The notes under the pieces are model-generated. The model was not told the DNA's origin. It made no database searches and saw only the letters and a list, made by a program, of their open reading frames with translations. The position numbers and the translations under genes are program-made. A stretch of DNA of 64,000 nucleotides from Aquiflexum sp. TKW24L (GTDB lineage: Bacteria > Bacteroidota > Bacteroidia > Cytophagales > Cyclobacteriaceae), in contig NZ_JAMFLG010000004.1 of the NCBI RefSeq assembly GCF_023502205.1, forward strand, positions 1 to 64,000. Reading direction: 5' to 3'. Numbering within the stretch: position 1 is the stretch's first letter; each line of letters opens with the position of its first letter. Positions 16,205 to 23,368 of this stretch are shown in pieces.

Positions 16205-16960
16205 TTATTTTTCTTTTATAGCTTCTTCTATTAATTCTCCATTTTCATAAACGGCCATTTTTTCGACTTTCCCTCTATTTTTTATAAACTTGATTTGAAC
16301 ATTATTCTGGTTTAAATAGAATGTGTCCTCAGTTTCTGCAAGCATATCATTGCTCCACACTTCTTTTTCATCCACCAAATCCATTATTTTAAGAGTTTTT
16401 CCTTCTTGTTTGATGTTAATCATTCTGTCAGAGGCTTGATAGTTTCCCTCGTATTGTTCAAGAATTTCATCATCAAGCTGAATTTTACCGTATGGAATAT
16501 GATTATAACTTATTGTTCTTGCCAGTTTCCATTCATTATTGTCAAACCTCCAGATACATGTGAATTTAGCTTTTGAAATAGGTTTACTGGTATTCTCATC
16601 TATTACGAGGTGAAAAATATGTTCTCCATTTTCAATAGCTCCATAATTATTAATAGGGTATATTTCAAGACTCTCATTTAGGATTACCCTTTTAATTTGC
16701 TGTCTTTCTCTTTGTTCTCCACAAAACAAGCTCATTGACTCCATTTCGCTTGCTTTAGAAACTGTTAAGCCTTGTTTGTCGTGATAGAATTCATAGTCAA
16801 AGGCTAAAAAAGATTCGTACTTCTTAAGGTCACATTCATTCAGGGCTTTAAAAAAGGTATAGTCAAGCTTTGAAATAGTATCAAATAATTCTCCACTTTT
16901 TTGAGCAAAGCTTTCTACGCAAATTATGAAGGTGAATATAGCTATTAGTCTTAATCGCAT
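16205..16960 (-). CDS. Secreted NTF2-like protein (copy A of a duplicated pair)
   Basis: A 251-aa secreted protein; ATG 16960 is used because it matches the start of the sister copy, although an ATG lies one codon upstream. The signal peptide ends near VESFAQ. A DUF4440/NTF2-like domain follows (about residues 22-150; LDYTFFKALNECDLKKYESFL and CIWRFDNNEWKLARTISYNH), then a C-terminal beta domain (YEGNYQASDRMINIKQEG) like those attached to some Bacteroidota peptidases. No catalytic residues are evident. It is almost identical to the protein at 22444-23199 in the mature part, but the signal peptides differ at several residues. Confidence 0.82.
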   Translation of the reverse strand: MRLRLIAIFTFIICVESFAQKSGELFDTISKLDYTFFKALNECDLKKYESFLAFDYEFYHDKQGLTVSKASEMESMSLFCGEQRERQQIKRVILNESLEIYPINNYGAIENGEHIFHLVIDENTSKPISKAKFTCIWRFDNNEWKLARTISYNHIPYGKIQLDDEILEQYEGNYQASDRMINIKQEGKTLKIMDLVDEKEVWSNDMLAETEDTFYLNQNNVQIKFIKNRGKVEKMAVYENGELIEEAIKEK

Positions 16961-16963
16961 CAT

Positions 16964-17297
16964 TTTTCAAATGTGTGGTAACGATTGTATATCAACTTGA
17001 CTTGTTGATATCTACCCAAATCCGGCTGCTATCAACAAAATTATTTCTATTTTTAAAATACCTAAACTTAATTTCTTTTAGTTAGATATCCTAAGAGTCA
17101 TGTTCGGGAAAAAGTCGGAATTTATGCCTTTACCCCAATCCTTTATTTGCTGACCTTACCCGCACCTTCGTCCAAAGCGAGGAAACAATCAGTCCGATCA
17201 TAAAGGCGGAAATGTTAGCTTCAAACTTAAAAAAAATGAAATTTGAAACACTGAACCTCCAATATTGAAAATCCCGCTTCTGTGGATGGTGTTCTTG
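16964..17297. repeat. Flank repeat copy A with DUF4184 3' remnant
   Basis: This 334-bp spacer is mostly a degenerate copy of a segment found also at about 20671-20900 and 23210-23440. It starts with ATGTGTGGTAAC, continues through GATATCTACCCAAATCCGGC and CATGTTCGGGAAA, and includes at about 17140-17210 (minus strand) a broken remnant of the last ~25 codons of the DUF4184 gene. The readable fragments MIGLI and RVRS match the intact gene. Similarity ends near 17210. Confidence 0.8.
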
Positions 17298-18218
17298 TCA
17301 TTCACCTATTTTAATCACGACATTTCCTTTCTTTCTCCCGATATCGACATACCTGTGGGCAGCTACTATTTCATTTATGGAATAGGTCTTGTCAATAGTT
17401 GCTTTGTATTTTCCTTTTTCGAATAGCTCCCGTAAAAATTCCAATTGTTTGATATCTTCTGATGCCATATCAAAACCTTCAACCGACTTAAAAATCCCTC
17501 CATGGTTTAACAAATGTCCACACTGCCTTTTCGTGATTTTGCCCACTGCATCAAAAATAACATCAAATTTTTCAGCAGTTTTTGTAAAATCTTCTTTGTT
17601 GTACAAGATGATTTTATCAGCACCAAGGTCTTTGACAACTTCTTGACCTTGTTCGCTGCAGACGGCAGTAACTTCGGCTTGATGGTATTTTGCTATTTGT
17701 ATAGCCGCTGTTCCTACAGCCCCTGTTGCCCCGTAAATCAATATTTTTGAGTTTGCTTTTTTTGAAACATTTGCTTTTTCTAAAAAGTAATAGGCAGTCT
17801 GACCTCCGAAACAAATTGCCGCTGCCTCTTCAAATGTGGCGTTGGTTGGCTTTTTGACAACAACACTTTTATCTGACACCGCTATATAAGCTGCATAGGT
17901 GCCAAATTTAAATCCTGTGACACCATACACTTCATCAGCAATTTTAAAACTGCTTACATTTTTTCCTGTTTGCTCCACAATGCCGGCAAACACAGTCCCC
18001 AAAATAGGTTTACGTGGTTTGGAAAAACCAAGAACCAAACGCATGACTGTTTTCATAAAGCCTTTCACATCAAGCGCTCTAACCCTTACATCTCCGGAGT
18101 TGACGGCAGTGGCCACTATTTTGACAAGGATCTGATTGTCTTTGGGTATCGGTTTAGGAACATCCTGAATTTGCAAAACTTCAGGGGGTCCGTATTTGGT
18201 GCATATGACTGCTTTCAT
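17298..18218 (-). CDS. Zinc-independent NAD(P)H quinone oxidoreductase-like protein
   Basis: A 306-aa medium-chain dehydrogenase/reductase of the quinone oxidoreductase/zeta-crystallin type. The N-terminal GroES-like domain begins MKAVICTKYGPPEVLQIQDV. The nucleotide-binding site LIYGATGAVGTAAIQIA is at about residue 150-166, followed by the Rossmann core. The structural and catalytic zinc ligands of alcohol dehydrogenases are absent, fitting the zinc-independent branch. It would reduce quinones or enone substrates with NADPH (family inference). It stands alone in the accessory region, directly downstream of a 90-bp dispersed repeat and next to the flank-repeat remnant. Confidence 0.85.
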   Translation of the reverse strand: MKAVICTKYGPPEVLQIQDVPKPIPKDNQILVKIVATAVNSGDVRVRALDVKGFMKTVMRLVLGFSKPRKPILGTVFAGIVEQTGKNVSSFKIADEVYGVTGFKFGTYAAYIAVSDKSVVVKKPTNATFEEAAAICFGGQTAYYFLEKANVSKKANSKILIYGATGAVGTAAIQIAKYHQAEVTAVCSEQGQEVVKDLGADKIILYNKEDFTKTAEKFDVIFDAVGKITKRQCGHLLNHGGIFKSVEGFDMASEDIKQLEFLRELFEKGKYKATIDKTYSINEIVAAHRYVDIGRKKGNVVIKIGE

Positions 18219-18284
18219 TTGATCATGATAATTTTAAAGGTCATTTATGTAGGCAATTATACAATAAGATTTGACAACCATGAT

Positions 18285-18377
18285 AATTCTTGTCTGAGGA
18301 CTGAAATGCCCGGCACATCGTTCTTCCATCCCGATTGAAGAAGAATAATGGATTACAGGCAAAGAAGCTTATATCCA
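18285..18377. repeat. Dispersed ~90-bp repeat, copy 1
   Basis: The segment from AATTCTTG through GGACTGAAATGCCCGGCAC, TCCCGATTGAAGA and GGCAAAGAAGC to ATATCCA matches 37109-37194 with scattered substitutions and small gaps; weaker similarity extends about 40 bp to the left in both. Both copies lie in the same orientation in intergenic DNA. No reading frame is conserved. Confidence 0.7.
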
Positions 18378-18381
18378 CATA

Positions 18382-19005
18382 TTAAAGATTATACCCAAAA
18401 TGCAGTCCAAATTCAAACGTGTATTTTGGCCACTTGTCATCTTGTTGTTTAAACCCATCAGGCATTTCAGTATGATAAGGACGGCCGGCAAACCCAAGTG
18501 ATGGTTCTATAAAAAACCTATCTTTAAAGAGTTTGATGTGATAGCCAACCCGATTCGTATTGAATATTTGGAAACCGTTGTCAATTTTTACTCCGTTATC
18601 ATTCACAAATGTTTGCCACATTGGCATGACATGTACTGCCATGTATAGACCTTTCCAAAAAAACCGTTGATAAGCAAGGCCAATCCCATAATCTCTTATG
18701 TATCCGGGAAATTGTTCTTCAGGTGTCCCGTAGGCCTGATTAAATATTGGGTTGATACCAAGTGGCCAGGCATATTTCCAGGTGATGAGTTCAAGGGAAA
18801 TTACATCCTTTCCTGTAATGCGATAGCCTAGATTAAGTTGAACGAATTCAGGGCTGTTTGTACTCGCAAAATTGCCCAACAAAAACAAGGTACTTCCCAC
18901 AAAATGCTTTTTGTAAGTACTGTCCTGTTTGTCATACTGTGCTTTGACCTGTTGGCTGCCTGCTAAAATTAAGGCAAGTCCAATCCATAAAATTTTCTTT
19001 TGCAT
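18382..19005 (-). CDS. Outer-membrane beta-barrel-like protein
   Basis: A 207-aa protein with a signal peptide ending near QQVKAQ, followed by alternating, aromatic-rich strands (FVQLNLGYRITGKDVISLEL, YGIGLAYQRFFWKGLYMAVH, RVGYHIKLFKDRFFIEPSLG) and a terminal strand ending in an aromatic pattern (FEFGLHFGYNL). This points to a small outer-membrane barrel of 8-10 strands. I do not recognise a named family. It lies 83 bp downstream of a Crp-type regulator on the same strand, with a perfect 14-bp palindrome in the gap, suggesting it is a controlled target. Confidence 0.65.
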   Translation of the reverse strand: MQKKILWIGLALILAGSQQVKAQYDKQDSTYKKHFVGSTLFLLGNFASTNSPEFVQLNLGYRITGKDVISLELITWKYAWPLGINPIFNQAYGTPEEQFPGYIRDYGIGLAYQRFFWKGLYMAVHVMPMWQTFVNDNGVKIDNGFQIFNTNRVGYHIKLFKDRFFIEPSLGFAGRPYHTEMPDGFKQQDDKWPKYTFEFGLHFGYNL

Positions 19006-19065
19006 ATCTTTTAAATTGAGGTTAATCGATAATGCAAAGGTGGATGGACAATAGACTTCAAATCG

Positions 19066-19079
19066 TTCACTTAAGTGAA
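19066..19079. promoter_or_regulatory. Perfect palindrome, candidate operator
   Basis: TTCACTTAAGTGAA is a perfect 14-bp palindrome placed between the Crp-type regulator gene (ends 19089) and the outer-membrane protein gene (starts 19005). Its two-fold symmetry suits a dimeric regulator, although it is shorter than the classical TGTGA-N6-TCACA site. Confidence 0.45.
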
Positions 19080-19088
19080 GAAATGAAG

Positions 19089-19670
19089 CTACGCTTTACT
19101 TTTTTCTAAGATTCTTGCTCTTAATCTACTCAGTGATTGTGGTTTTATACCTAAGTAACTTGCCAATTGGTTTTGTGGCACTCGTTGGATCAGGTCCGGT
19201 CTGTTTTTCAGTAGGTTCAGGTATCGTTGTTCAGGTGATGAAGTCTTAAACTCGTCAAAATTGATTTGGTGTTTGGCCAAGGTTTCTTCTGACAATATCC
19301 TACACATCAAATCAAATTTTGGGGATTTGGTAAAAATTTCAACATTCCTATTTGGGTTTCCAACCGTCAGGATGGTATTCTCTTCACAACTTATAAAATA
19401 TTCAGATGGAGCATTATTGATGACACAATGGGGTGTCAGAGATTCCATTTCTGTAAAAAAGGCGGTGGTTTTTTCTTCACCATTGATGATGTAATATTTC
19501 CGTAAACATCCTTTTAGGATAAAATAAACATCTTGCGATTTCTGTCCTTCTTTAAGTAAAATAGTCCCCTTCTTGACAGTGCGGAATATGTCCAAGGAAA
19601 GCATTGCCTCCTTTTCATCCTCAGTCAGAGAAATGTATTTTGATATAAAGTCAAATAGTAGATCCTGCAT
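19089..19670 (-). CDS. Crp/Fnr-family transcriptional regulator
   Basis: A 193-aa regulator with an N-terminal cyclic-nucleotide-binding-like beta roll (about residues 25-110; KKGTILLKEGQKSQDVYFILKG) and a C-terminal winged helix (QRVPQNQLASYLGIKPQSLSRLRARI). No cysteine cluster for an Fnr iron-sulfur centre is visible. The cAMP-contact residues are not clearly conserved, as is usual for Bacteroidota members of this family. It precedes an outer-membrane-protein gene on the same strand and may regulate it. Confidence 0.88.
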   Translation of the reverse strand: MQDLLFDFISKYISLTEDEKEAMLSLDIFRTVKKGTILLKEGQKSQDVYFILKGCLRKYYIINGEEKTTAFFTEMESLTPHCVINNAPSEYFISCEENTILTVGNPNRNVEIFTKSPKFDLMCRILSEETLAKHQINFDEFKTSSPEQRYLNLLKNRPDLIQRVPQNQLASYLGIKPQSLSRLRARILEKSKA

Positions 19671-19871
19671 TGTTGTATGATGATGTTATTGTCGTCTGAT
19701 ACGCTTTTCATCAATGGACTGAACTATATGCAGTTACCGACTGCGAGCGGTTTTCCTGTCGAGCCGCACTTCCATTGTTGCGGACTACACGGCTTGTTGT
19801 CAGCACGGAAACGGCAATTGACATATAGTTTTTGTTAACTCCATGCTTTTCTCTGTCAACAGGTTTGAAAT
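19671..19871. other. GC-richer spacer with inverted sequences
   Basis: No gene is seen. The 19735-19830 stretch is richer in G/C than its surroundings and contains partly complementary segments (GACTGCGAGCGG / CCGCACTTCC / GTTGCGGACTAC / GTCAGCACGG), so it may fold. It ends in GTTAACTCC near the stop of the unrecognised 279-codon gene. It could be a recombination or cassette boundary, but this is not proven. Confidence 0.35.
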
Positions 19872-20648
19872 TTATTCTGGCTGTTTGCCATAGTTCAAAA
19901 GTTTAATATGAGGTACATTTCCAAAATTATATGTTTTTGATTTTAATTCCTTTTGAAGTTTTTCTCGTGTCAATCCAAAAACATTTGAGAGATAATGAAA
20001 ATGAGGCTGATTCTTTCCTAACCAAATTTCATCTCCATTTAAACTTTTATAAGTTGCAAAGAAACAATGCCAAATATCTCCTTTCTCAATTATTTTACCA
20101 ACAGTGACTTTTCTATGCTGTATTACTTGTTTAATTTGGCCTTTAGTCAATTCTGTATTGCCATATATTTCAACATCACCATCTTCTTTAATTAAACTTG
20201 CATACGGCATTTTTGTGGCGTCAATCCCATTAGGAGAGAATTCTGATTTATACTGACTATAATTGAATCCATGTTTCCCATGTGCTTCAAAAATAAAAGC
20301 AAGTAAAATCATAGGGGTTATTTCAATCCCTTTTAGTAATTGAACTTGGTCATTTTTTTTATTGGTTTCCAAGAGTTTTAAAAGATTTACAGGAATTTGT
20401 GTTTTTAATATTTCATCTTTTTTTTTAACCCATAAATCGATTGATTTATTATATATCTCCATACTAGATTCAGATGGGGTTTTTTCTCCTTTTATCTCGT
20501 CCAAAGGAATTCCTCCAAGAACCATTTTGTTAACGATAAAGAAGTCGCCAAAATATTTGATTGGATTTACAGATTCAATATCATCATCTTCGCTGAAACG
20601 AAACAATAACTGTCCTGTCTTTTTGTCTAATATTTGTTGAAATCGCAT
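19872..20648 (-). CDS. Unrecognised protein
   Basis: The frame runs 279 codons; the ATG at 20648 (MRFQQILDKKTGQLLF) gives 258 aa and is preferred, since the upstream 21 codons lie in the shared flank-repeat boundary. The protein is soluble, lysine-rich and without a signal peptide. The C-terminal third (IEKGDIWHCFFATYKSLNGDEIW, then QPHFHYLSNVFGLTREKL) has several Trp/His residues and may be a small binding domain, but I recognise no family. The gene occupies the slot that the NTF2-like gene occupies in the two other copies of the flank repeat, so it looks like exchanged cargo. Its A/T-rich codon use is consistent with acquisition. Confidence 0.6.
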   Translation of the reverse strand: MRFQQILDKKTGQLLFRFSEDDDIESVNPIKYFGDFFIVNKMVLGGIPLDEIKGEKTPSESSMEIYNKSIDLWVKKKDEILKTQIPVNLLKLLETNKKNDQVQLLKGIEITPMILLAFIFEAHGKHGFNYSQYKSEFSPNGIDATKMPYASLIKEDGDVEIYGNTELTKGQIKQVIQHRKVTVGKIIEKGDIWHCFFATYKSLNGDEIWLGKNQPHFHYLSNVFGLTREKLQKELKSKTYNFGNVPHIKLLNYGKQPE

Positions 20649-20670
20649 TGTCTGTTTTTCAAGTTTGGAG

Positions 20671-20821
20671 GTAACGATTAGTATCAACATGACTTCTTGA
20701 TATCTACCCAAATCCGGCTGCTATCAAACCTATTATTACTATTTTTTATTACCTAAACTTAATTCCTTTTAGTTGGATATCCAAAGGATCATGTTCGGGA
20801 AAACAGTCGGAAAATATGCCA
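20671..20821. repeat. Flank repeat copy B
   Basis: This noncoding segment begins at GGTAACGATTAG and continues through GATATCTACCCAAATCCGGC, TTACCTAAACTTAATT and GGATCATGTTCGGGAAAACA. It is closely similar to 23213-23368 and more weakly to 16970-17135. It lies directly downstream (minus-strand sense) of a truncated DUF4184 gene, as in the intact copy. Confidence 0.85.
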
Positions 20822-21150
20822 TTACTCCGATCCTGTGTTTGTTGACCTCACCCGCATCTTCGCCCAAAGCGAAGTAACAATCAGTCCAATCATAAATGCT
20901 GAAATTCCGGTGATAAGTAGGTCCCACTTATCCGTGATGGCTCCAATGGATAACCTCAGGTAAACCACCACAGCACTGACCAAAAGGCAAACAGTCCAAT
21001 GGACCATTTTATTGAAAAGGCTTTTACCCGGTACAGTTACCTTTGGCAGCCTTAGTATAAAATAATACACCAACATCAATCCAATCACCCCACTCAAAAC
21101 TTCGATGAGAAGCGAAAAAGACAGATAACGGCCGGTACTCAGATTACTCT
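20822..21150 (-). pseudogene. Truncated DUF4184 membrane protein (3' fragment)
   Basis: About 100 codons matching the C-terminal part of the intact DUF4184 protein at 23369-24124, including EVLSGVIGLMLVY, GAITDKWDLLITGISAFMIG and the terminal RVRSTNTGSE. Similarity starts at about NLS and the missing N-terminal ~150 residues include the family's MPFTFSHAA opening. The upstream junction coincides with the stop codon of the Fic gene. A start at ATG 21157 is formally available, overlapping the Fic stop by 14 bases, so a short membrane protein might still be made, but it is best read as a decayed duplicate. Confidence 0.8.
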
Positions 21151-22217
21151 TTATCATTCAAAACATAAATGGTTCCTTTTCCTTTTCCAATCATAGTCAG
21201 GACTTGTTCATCTCGCAAATATTGTAAATCCTTTTTCAAAGTACTCAAACCTATTTCGGGGAATTCCTTTGCCAAATCGCTTACTTTGACAGGCATACTG
21301 TCTTTAACAAAATCTTTTATCATTTTTTGTCTATCGTTCAGATAACCACCTTTGGATTTGAATACGTCATATTTCTGTTCCAATTTTTCGGTAAGTGTTT
21401 TCAAACTTTCTAAGAAGAAAATCAACCATTTGTCAATACTTTCCTGTTCTGTTCCCCTGTTTTTTTGCCCTGTCATTAAGACCTCATAATAAGCTTTTTT
21501 ATTTTGCTCGATATGATTTTCAAATGAAATATATTGAATAAAAACATAATCGTTTTTTAACAGACAAAGCGTGGTAAGTAATCGGGACAACCTGCCGTTT
21601 CCGTCCTGAAACGGGTGTATACTCAAAAAATCGTAAATAAAACTACCGATAACAATAAGTTGATGAATGCTTTTTTGTTCTAATTGTTCGTTTGTCCATT
21701 CAACTAATCCCTGCATTTCTCCTGATACCAATGCGGGTTCGGTGGTTGAAAAAATTGTTCGCTGTTCACCTGTCGGATAGGTAGCTACAACTTGGTTTGA
21801 AAGAAACTTGTAAGAACCTCTATGGCGTTCGTCCTTATTACTGTATTTGAGCAACATTTGGTGCAGTTGCTTGATATAGCTTTCTGAAAGTTTTATATCA
21901 GGATAGTTGTCATAAATGAGTTCCAAAACTTCATAATACCCGACTACTTCCTGTTCATCACGGCTCTTCAGTTTTGTTATTTTAATGTCTTTTAGAAGTT
22001 CTTGCACTTCTTTGTCAGTAAGTGCTGCCCCCTCAATCCTTGTAGAAGAACCAATACTTTCAATGGTGGCAATTTTTCGTAATTCTTTCAGATAACGGTT
22101 TTCCTGTTTTTCGGCAATATTCCATTTGCCTTTAAAACCGTCAATGTAACCAATAAGCTGTATGACCCTTTGGGTTGTGGTAAAATCAAAATTGAGCTTT
22201 TGAATAAACTTATCCAT
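21144..22217 (-). CDS. Fic-family protein adenylyltransferase, self-inhibited class
   Basis: A 357-aa Fic protein expected to transfer AMP from ATP to a target hydroxyl. The catalytic loop HPFQDGNGRLSR (about residues 200-211) carries the histidine and the anion-hole/arginine set. The N-terminal region has an inhibitory-helix motif, SSTRIEG (S-x-x-x-E-G type, about residues 56-62), which normally blocks ATP's gamma-phosphate site, so activity should be self-restrained. The C-terminal ~70 residues form a winged helix (KVSDLAKEFPEIGLSTLKKD), suggesting it binds DNA and may regulate its own gene. The upstream region carries repeated GATAAAAT motifs. The 3' end abuts a truncated DUF4184 gene. Confidence 0.92.
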   Translation of the reverse strand: MDKFIQKLNFDFTTTQRVIQLIGYIDGFKGKWNIAEKQENRYLKELRKIATIESIGSSTRIEGAALTDKEVQELLKDIKITKLKSRDEQEVVGYYEVLELIYDNYPDIKLSESYIKQLHQMLLKYSNKDERHRGSYKFLSNQVVATYPTGEQRTIFSTTEPALVSGEMQGLVEWTNEQLEQKSIHQLIVIGSFIYDFLSIHPFQDGNGRLSRLLTTLCLLKNDYVFIQYISFENHIEQNKKAYYEVLMTGQKNRGTEQESIDKWLIFFLESLKTLTEKLEQKYDVFKSKGGYLNDRQKMIKDFVKDSMPVKVSDLAKEFPEIGLSTLKKDLQYLRDEQVLTMIGKGKGTIYVLNDKE

Positions 22218-22221
22218 ATTA

Positions 22222-22300
22222 TATCTGTATTTTATCTATAAAAGCGTTTTACAAAAATATGGATTATCTGTATTTTATCCATATTTTATCCATAAAAACA
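22222..22300 (-). promoter_or_regulatory. GATAAAAT repeat array upstream of fic
   Basis: Read on the minus strand, the DNA before the fic start contains the units ATGGATAAAAT (twice in tandem), ACAGATAATCCAT, ATAGATAAAAT and ACAGATATAAT, and the start codon itself sits in ATGGATAAG. The close spacing of 11-13 bases for neighbouring units suggests an operator array, plausibly for the winged helix of the Fic protein itself. Confidence 0.5.
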
Positions 22301-22428
22301 GATTGGGAGAATGGGGTGGAAATCGAAGTACTAGTATTCAGTATTGGATAATTTGTGAATGCATCAAAAGTTTATGCAGGGTTGAATGTTCAATTAACCA
22401 CGTCACCTGCCATTGAAGCCAAACGCCT

Positions 22429-22440
22429 GTTACCACACGT
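22429..22440. repeat. Inverted repeat left of NTF2-like copy B
   Basis: GTTACCACACGT faces ATGTGTGGTAAC at 23210-23221 across the second NTF2-like gene, matching the arrangement around copy A. The 40 bp to its left (CAATTAACCACGTCACCTGC) also match copy A. Confidence 0.75.
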
Positions 22441-22443
22441 TTT

Positions 22444-23199
22444 TTATTTTTCTCTTATAGCTTCTTCTATTAATTCTCCATTTTCATAAACGGCCATTTT
22501 TTCGACTTTCCCTCTATTTTTTATAAACTTGATTTGAACATTATTCTGGTTTAAATAGAATGTATCCTCAGTTTCTGCAAGCATATCATTGCTCCACACT
22601 TCTTTTTCATCCACCAAATCCATTATTTTAAGAGTTTTTCCTTCTTGTTTGATGTTAATCATTCTGTCAGAGGCTTGATAGTTTCCCTCGTATTGTTCAA
22701 GAATTTCATCATCAAGCTGAATTTTACCGTATGGAATATGATTATAACTTATTGTTCTTGCCAGTTTCCATTCATTATTGTCAAACCTCCAGATACATGT
22801 GAATTTAGCTTTTGAAATAGGTTTACTGGTATTCTCATCTATTACGAGGTGAAAAATATGTTCTCCATTTTCAATAGCTCCAAAATTATTAATAGGGTAT
22901 ATTTCAAGACTCTCATTTAGGATTACCCTTTTAATTTGCTGTCTTTCTCTTTGTTCTCCACAAAACAAGCTCATTGACTCCATTTCACTTGCTTTAGAAA
23001 CTGTTAAGCCTTGTTTGTCGTGATAGAATTCATAGTCAAAGGCTAAAAAAGATTCGTACTTCTTAAGGTCACATTCATTCAGGGCTTTAAAAAAGGTATA
23101 GTCAAGCTTTGAAATAGTGTTATAAAGTTCTCCACTTCTTTGTGCAAAACTTTTCACACAAATTAGGAATGTAAATATTACTATTAGTTTTATTCGCAT
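22444..23199 (-). CDS. Secreted NTF2-like protein (copy B of a duplicated pair)
   Basis: A 251-aa secreted protein with signal peptide ending near VKSFAQ, an NTF2-like domain and a C-terminal beta domain as in the copy at 16205-16960. Beyond residue 27 the two proteins differ at only two positions that I can see (Phe for Tyr in INNFGAIEN, Arg for Lys near the C-terminus), while the first 27 residues differ at about eight. DNA identity follows the same pattern. This copy lies next to the intact DUF4184 gene and so probably reflects the ancestral gene order. Confidence 0.82.
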   Translation of the reverse strand: MRIKLIVIFTFLICVKSFAQRSGELYNTISKLDYTFFKALNECDLKKYESFLAFDYEFYHDKQGLTVSKASEMESMSLFCGEQRERQQIKRVILNESLEIYPINNFGAIENGEHIFHLVIDENTSKPISKAKFTCIWRFDNNEWKLARTISYNHIPYGKIQLDDEILEQYEGNYQASDRMINIKQEGKTLKIMDLVDEKEVWSNDMLAETEDTFYLNQNNVQIKFIKNRGKVEKMAVYENGELIEEAIREK

Positions 23200-23209
23200 C
23201 GCTTTTTAA

Positions 23210-23368
23210 ATGTGTGGTAACAATTGTATATCAACATGACTTGTTGATATCTATCCAAATCCGGCTGCTATCAACCCTATTATTGCTATTTTTTATTACC
23301 TAAACTTAATTTCTTTTAGTTTGATATCCAAAGGATCATGTTCGGGAAAACAGTCGGAAAAAATGCCA
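23210..23368. repeat. Flank repeat copy C (parental context)
   Basis: The noncoding segment begins ATGTGTGGTAACAATTGTAT and runs through GATATCTATCCAAATCCGGC to CATGTTCGGGAAAACAGTCG. Here it joins an intact DUF4184 gene, so it is probably the source of copies A (16970) and B (20671). Confidence 0.85.

Noticed and set aside
20822-21157. A functional small membrane protein at the DUF4184 fragment
   Set aside because: The N-terminal part with the family His/Asp motifs is missing, and the junction with the Fic stop shows a truncation; a fragment call is safer.
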